A stretch of DNA of 64,000 bases, taken from Mesorhizobium sp. CA14 (GTDB taxonomy: Bacteria > Pseudomonadota > Alphaproteobacteria > Rhizobiales > Rhizobiaceae). The notes under the pieces were generated by a model. The model saw only the letters and a program-made list of their open reading frames with translations. It searched no databases and had not been told where the DNA came from. The stretch lies in NCBI RefSeq assembly GCF_020165195.1, contig NZ_JAIUHR010000002.1:124001-188000 (forward strand), written 5' to 3'. Of this stretch, positions 37,001-45,037 are shown one piece after another; positions within the stretch are counted from its first letter, which is position 1; each line of letters opens with the position of its first letter. The translations under genes and the position numbers were made by a program.

Positions 37001-37594
37001 GCGGATTTCACCAAGCTGTTCGCGCCTGGCGGCCTGATGGACCGCTTCTTCGCGCAGAATCTTGCGCCGCTGATCGACATGACCGGCCAGGAATGGACCT
37101 GGAAACAGGATGCGCGTTCGAGCAAGGACCTTGCAAAATCGACTTTGAAGGCGTTCCAGTCGGCGGCGGAAATCCGCAGCGCCTTTTTCCCTTCCGGCGG
37201 CTCGGTGCCCTCGGTCTCAATCACCATCACACCCACGTCGGTGAACAGCGAAGTCGACAGCGCCGTGCTCAACGTCGACGGGCAGACGGTCCAGAGCGCG
37301 CAGGCCGGTAACGCGCCGAGCATCGTGACATGGCCGAGCGGCGCCGCTTCCGGATCGGCGAGTCTTACTCTCGTGCCGGAAATGCCCGGCCGCGAGTCCG
37401 CGCTCAAATTCGAGGGGCCGTGGGCGTTGAAGCGGCTTTTCGACAAGGCGACCATCAGCGGCGACGGTGCCAATGCCGAAGCGCGCTTCGTGATCGGCGG
37501 ACGCGATGTCGCCTACACGGTCCAAGTCGGCTCGGGCGCCAATCCGTTGCTGCTGCCGGCCTTGTCCGGCTTCAGCTGTCCGAAGGCGTTCTGA
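34067..37594 (+). CDS. T6SS TssM (IcmF), second copy
   Basis: A 1175-residue IcmF protein with the full layout: two N-terminal membrane segments, a P-loop domain (GPPGAGKT at about 118-125; LIDTAGRYTTQESDRE), a third membrane segment near 430-453, and a long periplasmic region ending in the ImcF C-terminal beta-domain. It has the same architecture and length as the first TssM, but many blocks differ, so divergence is old. It should pair with the second TssL, but no second TssJ is present; it may share TssJ from the main operon. The start overlaps tssL2 (ATGA). Confidence 0.93.
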   Translation: MRWMLRIFSLIALASLSAAVWYAGPLIRFADTRPLGPVWLRATIIGVSVAVLALFYGVRFWRSRKAQKALETAIVRGDERDDDSQLLEARMSEAIATLKRTSGKRNFLYDIPWYIIIGPPGAGKTTALVNSGLKFPLAGSGSAEPLAGVGGTRSCDWWFTDEAVLIDTAGRYTTQESDRERDKASWLAFLGLLKKHRTRQPINGVILAISLADLIGFDDGQLDAHISEIKSRLRELHETLKVQFPVYLLFTKADLICGFMDYFGDFDETRRRKVWGATFQTADRTRNMAGEAPAAFDELAKRLAEEVADRLQEEADPVTRIALFGFPAQFGALKNRITQFVGSLFDTSRSQVNVSLRGLYFSSGTQEGTPFDQVLGAIGRSFGSASQAHLSGAGKSFFLHDLLANVIFPESDWVSFDRAAERRAKLARFGGLAAITLAALAALGMLGLSFFANKELIASTRQAMAHYRDSADSLLKSTTVTDVDLENVIGPLDQLRNLPAGFENSDQGKPIEETFGLSQRERLLSASKTAYRQALERTFRSRLLVQAERTIQARMADPVALYEPLKIYLMLGGKAPKVDDELIVSWMKQDWEENRYPGENNREGRAQLEKHLRAMLALDDAYDPTFELNQPLVEAAQRSLGRMSLADRASAQIKSAVYAAKLQDFSIAAKAGPEAQLVFERTDGSELADLQVPGLYTRAGFNRFFLPQLSRIAQMLVDDRWVLGGGGEQGGIDQDLPKLGPELIDRYGKEFAAAWNGVLDQLKLKAMLKDKPQYLALSALAAPDSPLDKLFTAIADETALTKDSGAEGDIGTAQQDPASMAKGLARIGLQIAGGKSQSRAGASSAIAQNAGASVEAQFRSFQALVGGAAGRRPLDALTQNFHDIFQSLKLAADVPTQTERVNANLQLQISTLRANVSRLPKPLARMVNAAADELEGNVAEASVADLNQTLDQTVTRVCEEAVNGRYPFTRDGTDEISMADFTKLFAPGGLMDRFFAQNLAPLIDMTGQEWTWKQDARSSKDLAKSTLKAFQSAAEIRSAFFPSGGSVPSVSITITPTSVNSEVDSAVLNVDGQTVQSAQAGNAPSIVTWPSGAASGSASLTLVPEMPGRESALKFEGPWALKRLFDKATISGDGANAEARFVIGGRDVAYTVQVGSGANPLLLPALSGFSCPKAF

Positions 37595-37595
37595 G

Positions 37596-37715
37596 ATGGC
37601 CGGCTCGAAGCTTCATTTCGATACTCTAATGTACACGCTTGTGGCAGAGTGGCGTGGGCACGCGGCCCGTGGCTGGTCACAGAGGACGCTCACGAAGCGC
37701 TTGGTGGCAAATTGA
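37596..37715 (+). CDS. Tiny ORF between tssM2 and pppA (possible leader peptide or relic)
   Basis: Thirty-nine codons starting one base after the tssM2 stop (MAGSKLHFDTLMYTL) and ending in a TGA that overlaps the likely pppA TTG start at 37712. The frame links the two genes by translation coupling. No family is recognised; it may be a decayed gene or simply a coupling ORF. Confidence 0.3.
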   Translation: MAGSKLHFDTLMYTLVAEWRGHAARGWSQRTLTKRLVAN

Positions 37716-38491
37716 GCACTGTCGCCCTCCCCATCGAAAGCTTCGGCGTGAGCCACAAGGGCTGCGTGCGCGACCACAACGAAGACAATTACCTCATCGA
37801 ACCGCAGACCGGGCTGTGGGTGGTGGCCGACGGCATGGGCGGGCATGAGGCCGGCGAAGTCGCCTCGGCCAGCATCGTCGACCATCTGGCGACGATCGGT
37901 ATTGCCAGCTCGGCGCCGGACCTTCGCGCCCGCTTCGAGGACCGGCTGAGCCGCGCCAATGCCGAAATCCGCGATATATCGCGCTCGCGCGGCACCACCA
38001 TCGGCTCCACTTTCGCGGCCCTGCTTGCCATGGATGGACGCTTCGCCTGCCTGTGGGCCGGCGACAGCCGCATCTACCTCGTGCGCAACGGCTCGATCTT
38101 CCAGGTTTCGAAGGACCACACCGAGGTGCAGGAATTGCTCGACCGCGGCATGATCAGCGCCGAGGAAGCGCGCAACTGGCCGCGCCGCAATGTGATCACG
38201 CATGCGGTCGGCGTCAGCGACGAGCTCGAGATCGATTTCCAGCAGGGCGAGCTGATGGCGGGCGATGTTTTCGTCCTGGGCACCGACGGACTGACCGCGC
38301 ATGTCAGCGACGCCGAGATCGAGGCCGCGGTCAAATTCACCACGCCGCGGGCGGCATGCCAGACCCTGCTGGACATGGTGCTGGCGCGCGGCGGAACCGA
38401 CAATGTAACCATCGTACTCGTGAAGGTCGGCGGCGGGCAGAGCAGCGCGCTCCATCCGGATCGGTCCGCAGCGGAGGGCCTGGCCAGATGA
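37712..38491 (+). CDS. pppA: T6SS PP2C-type phosphatase PppA (Stp1-like)
   Basis: A 259-residue PPM/PP2C Ser/Thr phosphatase. Metal-binding motifs are present: RDHNEDNY, VVADGMGGHEAGEVAS, LWAGDSRIYLVRNG and the C-terminal GGTDNVTIVLV. In Pseudomonas PppA dephosphorylates the FHA protein and shuts down T6SS assembly, opposing PpkA. The start used is TTG 37712, overlapping the preceding TGA; a GTG at 37649 is an alternative giving 21 extra residues. The stop overlaps the ppkA ATG, tightly coupling phosphatase and kinase. Confidence 0.93.
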   Translation: MSTVALPIESFGVSHKGCVRDHNEDNYLIEPQTGLWVVADGMGGHEAGEVASASIVDHLATIGIASSAPDLRARFEDRLSRANAEIRDISRSRGTTIGSTFAALLAMDGRFACLWAGDSRIYLVRNGSIFQVSKDHTEVQELLDRGMISAEEARNWPRRNVITHAVGVSDELEIDFQQGELMAGDVFVLGTDGLTAHVSDAEIEAAVKFTTPRAACQTLLDMVLARGGTDNVTIVLVKVGGGQSSALHPDRSAAEGLAR

Positions 38492-41022
38492 GCGACGACG
38501 ACAGGACGCGGATTTCGGCGAACGTCACCTATGCGGGTGTCGGCACGCAGCTCAGCGGCATCTACGAGCTCGACGAGAGGATCGCCTCCGGCGGCATGGG
38601 CGAAGTCTATCGCGGCCACAACATCCAGACCGGCGACCATGTGGCGATCAAGATCGTGCTGCCCGAATTCGCCCGCGATCAGACAATCCTGTCGCTGTTC
38701 CGCAAGGAAGCATCGATCCTCAACCATCTTTCGCACGACGCGGTGGTGCGCTACCACGTGTTTACGATCGATACGGGGATCGGCCGCCCCTATCTGGCGA
38801 TGGAGTTCGTGGACGGCCAATCGCTGTTCGATGTCATGCGGCGCGGGCCGATGCCCGGAGAGGACGTGCGACGGCTTTGCCATCGGCTCGCATCGGGGCT
38901 CGCCGCAGTGCATAAGGCTGGCGCGGTGCACCGCGACCTCTCGCCGGACAACATCATTCTGCCGGGCGGGCAGGTCGAGCGCGCCAAGATCATCGATTTC
39001 GGCATAGCCCGGTCCGCCACCGTCGGCGGCGAAACACTGATCGGAGGCAAATTCGCCGGCAAATACAACTACGTCTCGCCGGAACAGCTCGGCCTCTATG
39101 GCGGGGAGGTCAGCGAGCGATCCGATATCTACAGCCTCGGCCTGGTGCTGGTCGCGGCGCTGCGCGGAAAGCCGCTCGACATGAGCGGGTCGCAATATGA
39201 GGTTATCGAAAAGCGCCGGGCGGTGCCGGACCTGTCGGATATCGATCCCGATTTCCGCGAGCTGATCGAAGCCATGCTGCAGCCGGATCCGCGCGACCGG
39301 CCGGCCAGCATGGCCGAGATTGCCAGGGCCTCGCGCGGCGAGGATCTCGAGGCGACATTGCCGCCGCCGGTGTCGTTCGGCGCACGCGAACGCTCCGGCC
39401 TGCCGCGCGCCGGTTGGACGGCGCCGCCCGATTCCAAACCGCAGCCGCCGGCGTCTCCCGGCGAGCCGCGCTTCGTCGAGCATGTGCGTCCCGCATATCT
39501 GTCGGAGCCACGGCCCGCGCCGGCAGCCCCCCCGGCCAGCGCGCCCGCACCGGCCGCACCCAAAAAGACTTCGCGCATGCCCGCCATCGCCGGAGGGGTC
39601 GCGGCTCTCGCTGTGCTGGTTGGGGGCGGCGTTTATTTCAGCGGTGTCCTGGCACCCCCGCCGGCAGCGGGAACATCCAAGCCGCTGACGCCGAAGCCGG
39701 TCGCCGAGACCGCCAAGCCCGTGGCCGAGGCGCAGCCACCGGCGGCGCCTAAATCTCAGCCGCAGGCACCGGCCGCGGCTCGGCCGCGGGCGCCGAAACC
39801 TGACAGCGCCGCCTCCTTGGAGCCGGCGAAGCCGCCCGCCCAACCCGACGCGGAGGCCAAGACGCCCGTCGAGAAGCCGGCCCCGCCTGCCACTCAGCCG
39901 GAGAGCGAGGCCAACAGCCAACCGCATCTCCCACAGGTCGAGACCAAACCGGCGCAACCGCCGGCGGAGCGACCACCGATGCCTGCGCCGGCTCCCGCGC
40001 CAGCGGCCGCCGAAAACCAGAAGCCGGCGCAGCCTGCAGGCAAGACAGCGGCCAAGACGCCGGAACCGAGCCAGGCGGCTGAGAACAAGCCGGCGCAGGA
40101 GGCAAGTCCACCGGCGGCCAAGCCGAGCGTAAAAGACCTCGCGGAGATGCTTTCCAAGTTGCCCAAGCCAGCGGCTTCCCCGCCTCCGGTTTCGCAAAGC
40201 CAGGCATCGACACAGCCGACCCCTCCGCCGGCCAAGCCGAAGGCGCAGACCCCAACAGCCAGCCAGCCGAAAACGCCGGCACAACCAGCGCAGCAAGCGC
40301 AGACACCGGCGGCCAAGCAGCCCGACAACACCGACGTTGCCATCAATGTGCCCAAGCCGGCGCTTCCGTCGGCGGAAGACGATATGACCAAGTGGAACGA
40401 CCAGCGCTCCTGGGTGCGTGATTTCAGCGGCGGCAGCTGTTTTTACGCGAACGTCACTTCCGGACCTGGCGCCACCCCGACGATCGAGGGATACGCAACG
40501 GCGGTCCAGCCCTTCGAACAGTTGCTCAACGATTTCCAGACGAGGTTCCATGTCGAGCCGGATATCAGCGTGCGGCTCATCACGCTCTCCCAGTGCGGCG
40601 TACCCACTTTCCTTCGCTTCCTCGACCGGAGTTCTGCCGCGAAGCCACAGCTTGTGCTCGACCGGACAGCGGTCCCGGACGGCTCGCCGGTCAGCGGCGC
40701 TCTCTATACGGGCGGCGGACTGATCTCGAACGTCATGCTGATCGACCACAAGGGCATCGCCTTCAACCTCGATGACCGCATGGTGCCGCAAACCGACAAG
40801 GTGACCTTCAACATCCCGATCGGCCTTGCCGCGCCGGACAAAGCAGCCGGCAAGGCGGTGCCGCAGATCATGCTGGTGATCACCGGGCCCAAGGACATCC
40901 AGGCCGCCATGTTCTCCAGGCCGATGCCGGCCTCGGAGCTTTTGCCCAGGATCCTCGAAGAGATCGAGGCCGACGGATCGCAGTTCTCCGCCACGGCCAC
41001 CTATTTCCGGCTTGGCGGATAG
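38488..41022 (+). CDS. ppkA: T6SS Ser/Thr kinase PpkA-like, with Pro/Ala-rich linker
   Basis: An 844-residue membrane kinase. The catalytic domain (about 25-310) is intact: glycine loop ASGGMGEVY, Lys55 in AIKIVL, VHRDLSPDN with Asp150, and DFG at 170-172. A single transmembrane segment lies near 367-390. Then comes an exceptionally long Pro/Ala/Lys/Gln-rich linker (about 395-625), and a C-terminal periplasmic domain (about 630-844) containing GGSCFYANV and LITLSQCGVP with a likely disulfide pair. In the known pathway PpkA phosphorylates the FHA protein to start assembly. The periplasmic domain may sense cell-wall or envelope signals; that is inference. Confidence 0.92.
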   Translation: MSDDDRTRISANVTYAGVGTQLSGIYELDERIASGGMGEVYRGHNIQTGDHVAIKIVLPEFARDQTILSLFRKEASILNHLSHDAVVRYHVFTIDTGIGRPYLAMEFVDGQSLFDVMRRGPMPGEDVRRLCHRLASGLAAVHKAGAVHRDLSPDNIILPGGQVERAKIIDFGIARSATVGGETLIGGKFAGKYNYVSPEQLGLYGGEVSERSDIYSLGLVLVAALRGKPLDMSGSQYEVIEKRRAVPDLSDIDPDFRELIEAMLQPDPRDRPASMAEIARASRGEDLEATLPPPVSFGARERSGLPRAGWTAPPDSKPQPPASPGEPRFVEHVRPAYLSEPRPAPAAPPASAPAPAAPKKTSRMPAIAGGVAALAVLVGGGVYFSGVLAPPPAAGTSKPLTPKPVAETAKPVAEAQPPAAPKSQPQAPAAARPRAPKPDSAASLEPAKPPAQPDAEAKTPVEKPAPPATQPESEANSQPHLPQVETKPAQPPAERPPMPAPAPAPAAAENQKPAQPAGKTAAKTPEPSQAAENKPAQEASPPAAKPSVKDLAEMLSKLPKPAASPPPVSQSQASTQPTPPPAKPKAQTPTASQPKTPAQPAQQAQTPAAKQPDNTDVAINVPKPALPSAEDDMTKWNDQRSWVRDFSGGSCFYANVTSGPGATPTIEGYATAVQPFEQLLNDFQTRFHVEPDISVRLITLSQCGVPTFLRFLDRSSAAKPQLVLDRTAVPDGSPVSGALYTGGGLISNVMLIDHKGIAFNLDDRMVPQTDKVTFNIPIGLAAPDKAAGKAVPQIMLVITGPKDIQAAMFSRPMPASELLPRILEEIEADGSQFSATATYFRLGG

Positions 41023-41033
41023 CATGCACGCAA

Positions 41034-41528
41034 ATGGATCTTCGCCGCTCGCGTTCTTTGCACCAGCCCTCGCCACGCAAGCAGCGTAGCCGGCTCCGAT
41101 TGCTGTTCCCCGGCCGCATGTCGCTTGCGACGCTGCTCGGCGCGGCGCTGCTCTCGATGCTTTCGCTCGGCGAGGCGCATGCCGAATTCACCGTCTGCAA
41201 CCAGACGCTCGACGTCGTCAATCTCGCGGTCGGACAGAAGGTCGACAATGCCGACCAGACCGACGGCTGGTGGACCATCGGCGCCAACCAATGCGTCAAC
41301 GTCATCCGCGAGGAGCTGACCAACCGCTACATCTATCTCTACGCGACGGACGTCTTTGGCCACGCGATCCTCGACGGATCGACCGAGATGTGCATCGACC
41401 GGCGGCGCTTCTCGATCCGCGGCATCGAGGAGTGTTGGCAGCGCGGCCATATCGCAGCGCGCTTCGTCGAGGTCGACACACTCGAGCAGGTGCGCTGGAC
41501 CTATTTCCTGACCGGAAACAGCCCGTGA
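41034..41528 (+). CDS. DUF1036 exported protein
   Basis: A 164-residue protein of the DUF1036 type: after the signal region it has EFTVCNQTLDVVNLAVGQK, GWWTIGANQCVNV and a Cys-rich second half, with a pattern of four or more cysteines that could form disulfides. A signal peptide ends near EAHA. Translation may begin at ATG 41034 or 28 codons later at a second Met directly before the hydrophobic core; the second gives a normal signal peptide. Its stop overlaps the GTG of the M23 gene. Function unknown; the link to the T6SS cell-wall hydrolase is by operon only. Confidence 0.75.
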   Translation: MDLRRSRSLHQPSPRKQRSRLRLLFPGRMSLATLLGAALLSMLSLGEAHAEFTVCNQTLDVVNLAVGQKVDNADQTDGWWTIGANQCVNVIREELTNRYIYLYATDVFGHAILDGSTEMCIDRRRFSIRGIEECWQRGHIAARFVEVDTLEQVRWTYFLTGNSP

Positions 41529-43966
41529 CGCACTCGATCGACGCGAGCTTCAGGCAGAAGAAGCTGGCGCGGCTGGCCGAGCGGCGGCGCAAGCTCTGGC
41601 GCCGGGCGTTCGCCGGCCTTGCCACGCTCGCCGTCGTCGCCTTAGCCACCGGCTTCTACCTGACCAGGGACTATTGGTCGTTCGGCGATGAGGACGAGGA
41701 GCTGCATCCCGTCGAGGGCATGGAAGACGTGCCGCCCGACGCCTCGGTCTATGTGCCGGCGATCATCGATCTCGCCGGCGATCCGATGTGGATCACGCTG
41801 GCGCCCGATGCCGACACCGCGACGAAAGGCAAGACGGTCGCGCGCCCTGCCGAGCTCGACAGTTCGGGCGCCTCGCCGCAGATCGAAATCCTCTCCGACG
41901 TGATGCTGAGCGCCAGCGAAAAGTTCATGACGACGATCCCGTCGACGCAGGAGGATTTCGCCTTCTTCCAGGCGCAGCGGCAAGCCGCTCCCAAGCCTTC
42001 CGCAGCGGCGCCGGGTGATGAGCAACCGGCCCCGCCCGCTCCGGCCGCAGCGCCCGACGATGAACAGGGCGCTTCGCAAGGCGACCTGCAGAACGACTTG
42101 CAGGCGGCGCCGGACGAGAGCGAGGCCGGCTCGGCTCCCAAGGCCGACGCCGACGACCCCGAGGCCGGCTGGGGCGAGACCATCGACCAGGGCGAAGCGG
42201 CGCTGCCGGCTTTCAAGAAAACCGCGATCGAGAACAACACGACCGTTGCGACCGTCACCAGCGAATATCAGCGCTTCGAGGCGACCGAGGACACTTTCGT
42301 GAAGATCCTCAACGACCGCAGCCTCGATAGCGTGGCGCTCGATGCGCATTTCTCCGCCGACGATGCGAAGCTTGCCGGCGAGGCGCTGAAGACGCTGTTC
42401 GACCGCGACGGGCTGGAGTCCGGCTTTGTGGTGGCCATGCGCGGATTCCGTCCGAACCGCGAGACGACAACCATGTCGCTGATGCAGGTCTCGATTTATG
42501 CCAAGAACGTCTATGTCGGCACGCTGACGCGCAATGCGGCCGGTGCTTTCGTGTCGGGCGTCGACCCCTGGGTCCGCGAGGATCTGTTCAACTATTCCGG
42601 CGCCTCCGACCAGGGCGGGCCTAAGCGTCAATACCGCCTGCTCGACGCGATCTATTCGACGGCGGCGCGAAACAAGGTGCCGACCAGCGTCATCGGCGAG
42701 GCGATCATGTATCTGTCGCGCGGGCAGGATCTCGACGCCTTCGCCAGCGAGGACCAGCGCCTGGTGCTGATCTATTCGCAGACGCCGCGCGGCCAGGGCG
42801 AGATTTCCGGACGGGTGCTCTATGTCGGCGTCCAAGGCACGGATAAGAGCCTCGACTGCTTCGTCTTCCAGCAGAGCGATGGCCAGTATGCCTGCGTGAC
42901 CGGCGACGATCAGGTGCGCTCGCTGACCGTCACCAACGGCATGGTCACGCCGGTCGCCGGGGTGATGACCTCGACCTTCGGCCCGCGCAAACATCCGATC
43001 CTGGGCGCGGTCCGCATCCACAAGGGCGTTGACTGGGCGGCGCCGGTCGGCACGCCGGTCATGGCTGCCTTTGACGGCGAGATTTCCTTCCAGGGCGATG
43101 GCGGCAGCTACGGCAATCTGGTGAAGATCACGCATGCCAACGGTCGCGAGACGCGTTATGCGCATATGCAGAAATTCGCCATCGCCAGCGGCGTCGGCAC
43201 CAAGGTGAAGGCCGGCGACGTCATCGGCTATATCGGCACCACCGGACTTTCGACCGGCCCGCATCTGCATTTCGAGCTTTACCAGAACGGCGAGGCGATC
43301 GACCCGCTGGGCACGGTCACCTCGGTCGCCACTTCCGTCTCGGTCAGTTCCGGCGGCTCCGGCGATGCCGCGGTCGAGACACTGACCGACCGGATCGTGC
43401 ATGTCGAAAGCGGCGGCAGCGCCCGCGCCAAGAACCCGCTTTCCTCGGCAACCGGCGCCGGCCAGTTCATCTCCAAGACCTGGATCCGGATGATGAACAC
43501 CTATCGGCCCGACCTTGCCCGCTCGCTGTCGACCGCCGACCTGCTTGCGCTTCGCTACGACGCCACGCTGTCGCGTGAAATGGTGCGCAACCTGGCGCGT
43601 GAAGGCGAAGCCTATCTGCGCGCCCGCGGCCACCAGATTTCTGCCGGCCGGCTCTATCTGTGCCATTTCCTCGGCATGGAGGGGGCGCATCAGGTGCTGG
43701 CGGCGCCGGGCTCGTCGCAATTGAGCGCCGTTCTGGGATCGGCCGTCATCCAGGCCAACCCATTCCTGACCGGCAAGACCGTCAGCTACGTCGTCGACTG
43801 GGCCGAGCGGAAGATGGGGCAGAAGGTGCCGCGCGTGGTGACCGATCAAGGCCAGCCGACGACGACCACGACCGAAGTCCGGCAGACCTCTCCCGAGTTC
43901 GAGAAATACAAGCAGGCCGTCACCGCGCTGATTGGTTCTATCCAGAATACGCTGGCGCCCGGCTAA
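41525..43966 (+). CDS. Membrane-anchored bifunctional cell-wall hydrolase: M23 endopeptidase plus transglycosylase-like domain
   Basis: An 813-residue protein started at GTG 41525. A basic N-terminus and one transmembrane segment (about 30-47) anchor it in the inner membrane. A Pro/Ala/Asp-rich linker follows (about 155-225). The LytM/M23 zinc endopeptidase domain at about 479-590 has metal-site motifs HKGVDW and HLHFELYQNG. A second domain at about 620-740 resembles a soluble lytic transglycosylase (HVESGGSARAKNP, SSATGAGQFISKTW, Glu near 627 as candidate acid). T6SS assembly needs local opening of peptidoglycan, done elsewhere by TagX or MltE; this protein could do both cuts. It is the last gene of the second T6SS operon. 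Confidence 0.85.
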   Translation: MTHSIDASFRQKKLARLAERRRKLWRRAFAGLATLAVVALATGFYLTRDYWSFGDEDEELHPVEGMEDVPPDASVYVPAIIDLAGDPMWITLAPDADTATKGKTVARPAELDSSGASPQIEILSDVMLSASEKFMTTIPSTQEDFAFFQAQRQAAPKPSAAAPGDEQPAPPAPAAAPDDEQGASQGDLQNDLQAAPDESEAGSAPKADADDPEAGWGETIDQGEAALPAFKKTAIENNTTVATVTSEYQRFEATEDTFVKILNDRSLDSVALDAHFSADDAKLAGEALKTLFDRDGLESGFVVAMRGFRPNRETTTMSLMQVSIYAKNVYVGTLTRNAAGAFVSGVDPWVREDLFNYSGASDQGGPKRQYRLLDAIYSTAARNKVPTSVIGEAIMYLSRGQDLDAFASEDQRLVLIYSQTPRGQGEISGRVLYVGVQGTDKSLDCFVFQQSDGQYACVTGDDQVRSLTVTNGMVTPVAGVMTSTFGPRKHPILGAVRIHKGVDWAAPVGTPVMAAFDGEISFQGDGGSYGNLVKITHANGRETRYAHMQKFAIASGVGTKVKAGDVIGYIGTTGLSTGPHLHFELYQNGEAIDPLGTVTSVATSVSVSSGGSGDAAVETLTDRIVHVESGGSARAKNPLSSATGAGQFISKTWIRMMNTYRPDLARSLSTADLLALRYDATLSREMVRNLAREGEAYLRARGHQISAGRLYLCHFLGMEGAHQVLAAPGSSQLSAVLGSAVIQANPFLTGKTVSYVVDWAERKMGQKVPRVVTDQGQPTTTTTEVRQTSPEFEKYKQAVTALIGSIQNTLAPG

Positions 43967-44050
43967 CCGTGGTCTTTCGGCTCATCAGGCAACAGCGTTT
44001 TTCGACGCGCGGCGAACTGGAACATTTCAGGGGATTCGACGTTGCCGGCC

Positions 44051-44257
44051 ATGGTCAAAAAACAATCCAACGACAACTGTTCATACTTCGAATTCGGCGT
44101 CATGCGTGAAGCGTTCAGGCGCTGGGTCGATGAGGATAAGGTTCCTGAAGATCAATGGCGGCCGCGCGCGACGAAGCTGGTCCGTATCATGACCGGGGAC
44201 GATTACGTCGACCCCAACATAGTCGAATGGATCATGCGTAAAAAACCCCAGCGCTGA
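44051..44257 (+). CDS. Small conserved-looking soluble protein
   Basis: A 68-residue protein beginning MVKKQSNDNCSYFEFG and continuing with REAFRRWVDEDKVP and IMTGDDYVDPNIVEWI. Composition is globular and polar, without signal or membrane segment. ATG 44051 is used; a TTG at 44042, eight bases after AGGGG, would add three residues and has the better ribosome binding site. The stop lies in the loop of a strong terminator hairpin, which supports a real gene. No family recognised. Confidence 0.65.
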   Translation: MVKKQSNDNCSYFEFGVMREAFRRWVDEDKVPEDQWRPRATKLVRIMTGDDYVDPNIVEWIMRKKPQR

Positions 44258-44277
44258 GGGGGATCGGCGCTGGGGTT
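44244..44277 (+). terminator. Strong hairpin at the end of the small gene
   Basis: AACCCCAGCGC (44244-44254) pairs perfectly with GCGCTGGGGTT (44267-44277), an 11-bp stem. The stop codon of the small gene at 44255-44257 opens the loop. A T-run is short, but stem strength and position suggest termination of the second T6SS transcript. Confidence 0.7.
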
Positions 44278-44356
44278 CTGTGGGCATGTACGCTGTACCG
44301 GCATGGCCGAATATCAGCCTGGGCTAATATCGTAAACGAGTGGTAAATCGCTTCCC

Positions 44357-44596
44357 TTAATTATGCCGTGAAGGCCTCGGCTGTACGAGGTTTCCGTCGA
44401 TCGCGTTGGGCAAATGCGGGTGTGTAGTCGCTTTGATCGATCCCGTTGTGATCGCGTCGGCGGGCGGGAGGATCACCATCTGTCCCTTATGGTGGTCCGG
44501 CCAAATCGGCTGGGTGGCGAAAAAGAAAGCGGCTCCGACAACACATGCCAGCAACAGGGCGGCGAACAGGTTTGCAATGATTTCGCCAAGCTGCAT
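44357..44596 (-). CDS. Small single-span membrane protein
   Basis: A 79-residue protein: MQLGEIIANLF leads into a hydrophobic span (AALLLACVVGAAFFFA), then a polar tail with ILPPADAITTGSIK. The TGSIK pattern after a Pro-rich stretch is common in small rhizobial membrane proteins. The start at 44594-44596 has AGGAAAG upstream. The frame is open further 5' but would run through the hairpin at 44618-44653. Function unknown. Confidence 0.55.
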   Translation of the reverse strand: MQLGEIIANLFAALLLACVVGAAFFFATQPIWPDHHKGQMVILPPADAITTGSIKATTHPHLPNAIDGNLVQPRPSRHN

Positions 44597-44617
44597 GCGG
44601 GCACTTTCCTGACAAAG

Positions 44618-44653
44618 AAACACCCGCCGCTTCGCAGGTCGCGGCGGGTGTTT
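44618..44653. terminator. Bidirectional terminator-like hairpin
   Basis: AAACACCCGCCGC (44618-44630) and GCGGCGGGTGTTT (44641-44653) form a perfect 13-bp stem with a 10-nt loop. T-rich tracts follow on both strands. On the minus strand it sits just before the ribosome binding site of the small membrane-protein gene, so it could be a leader hairpin rather than only a terminator. Confidence 0.65.
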
Positions 44654-44654
44654 T

Positions 44655-45037
44655 CTTCTTGCAATCGCAACCGGCGATGAAGGGACGATGCTCGCCAGTC
44701 TGAGATCCAAATGGAATAGCTGGCGGTTTGTTTCAGCCGATGGACCATTGCGCAGCAACATCCGACTTCGGTCGGAATCGAAGGTCGAGGGGAACGAGAA
44801 GAAGAGCTGCCGACAGCCTGGACCCAGCGGATGAAGGCGGCATCCTTGCCGGCGATATGCCTTGCCAAATCAGCTAACTGGCCCCGCCGGAGATGGGCAG
44901 CGTCTACGGTCTCGGCGACCATGTGTTGCTGAAGGCCCGCCCTGATATTGCGGCGGGCGGCGCGCTTTAGAATGCGAGCCCAGCCTGTCGGCAAGACCCT
45001 ATCGGCAGTTCGCTAAGAACTGATCGGCGCCGGCGGC
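44655..45037. other. Gap without a recognisable gene
   Basis: About 380 bp with only short overlapping frames of unnatural composition. A minus-strand frame reads HMVAETVDAAHLRRGQLADL but has no start signal and ends in low-complexity residues, so I do not call it. No RNA gene or repeat was seen. Confidence 0.4.

Noticed and set aside
38074..41076. 1000-codon open frame on the minus strand opposite ppkA
   Set aside because: Composition is Arg/Gly/Leu-rich and family-free; it is the antisense shadow of a GC-rich kinase gene with clear catalytic motifs.
41642..43849. 735-codon minus-strand frame opposite the M23 gene
   Set aside because: Antisense shadow; the plus strand carries recognisable M23 and transglycosylase motifs.
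44660..44994. Minus-strand frame with HMVAETVDAAHLRRG
   Set aside because: No ribosome binding site, low-complexity Ser/Arg end, and it runs into a terminator hairpin.
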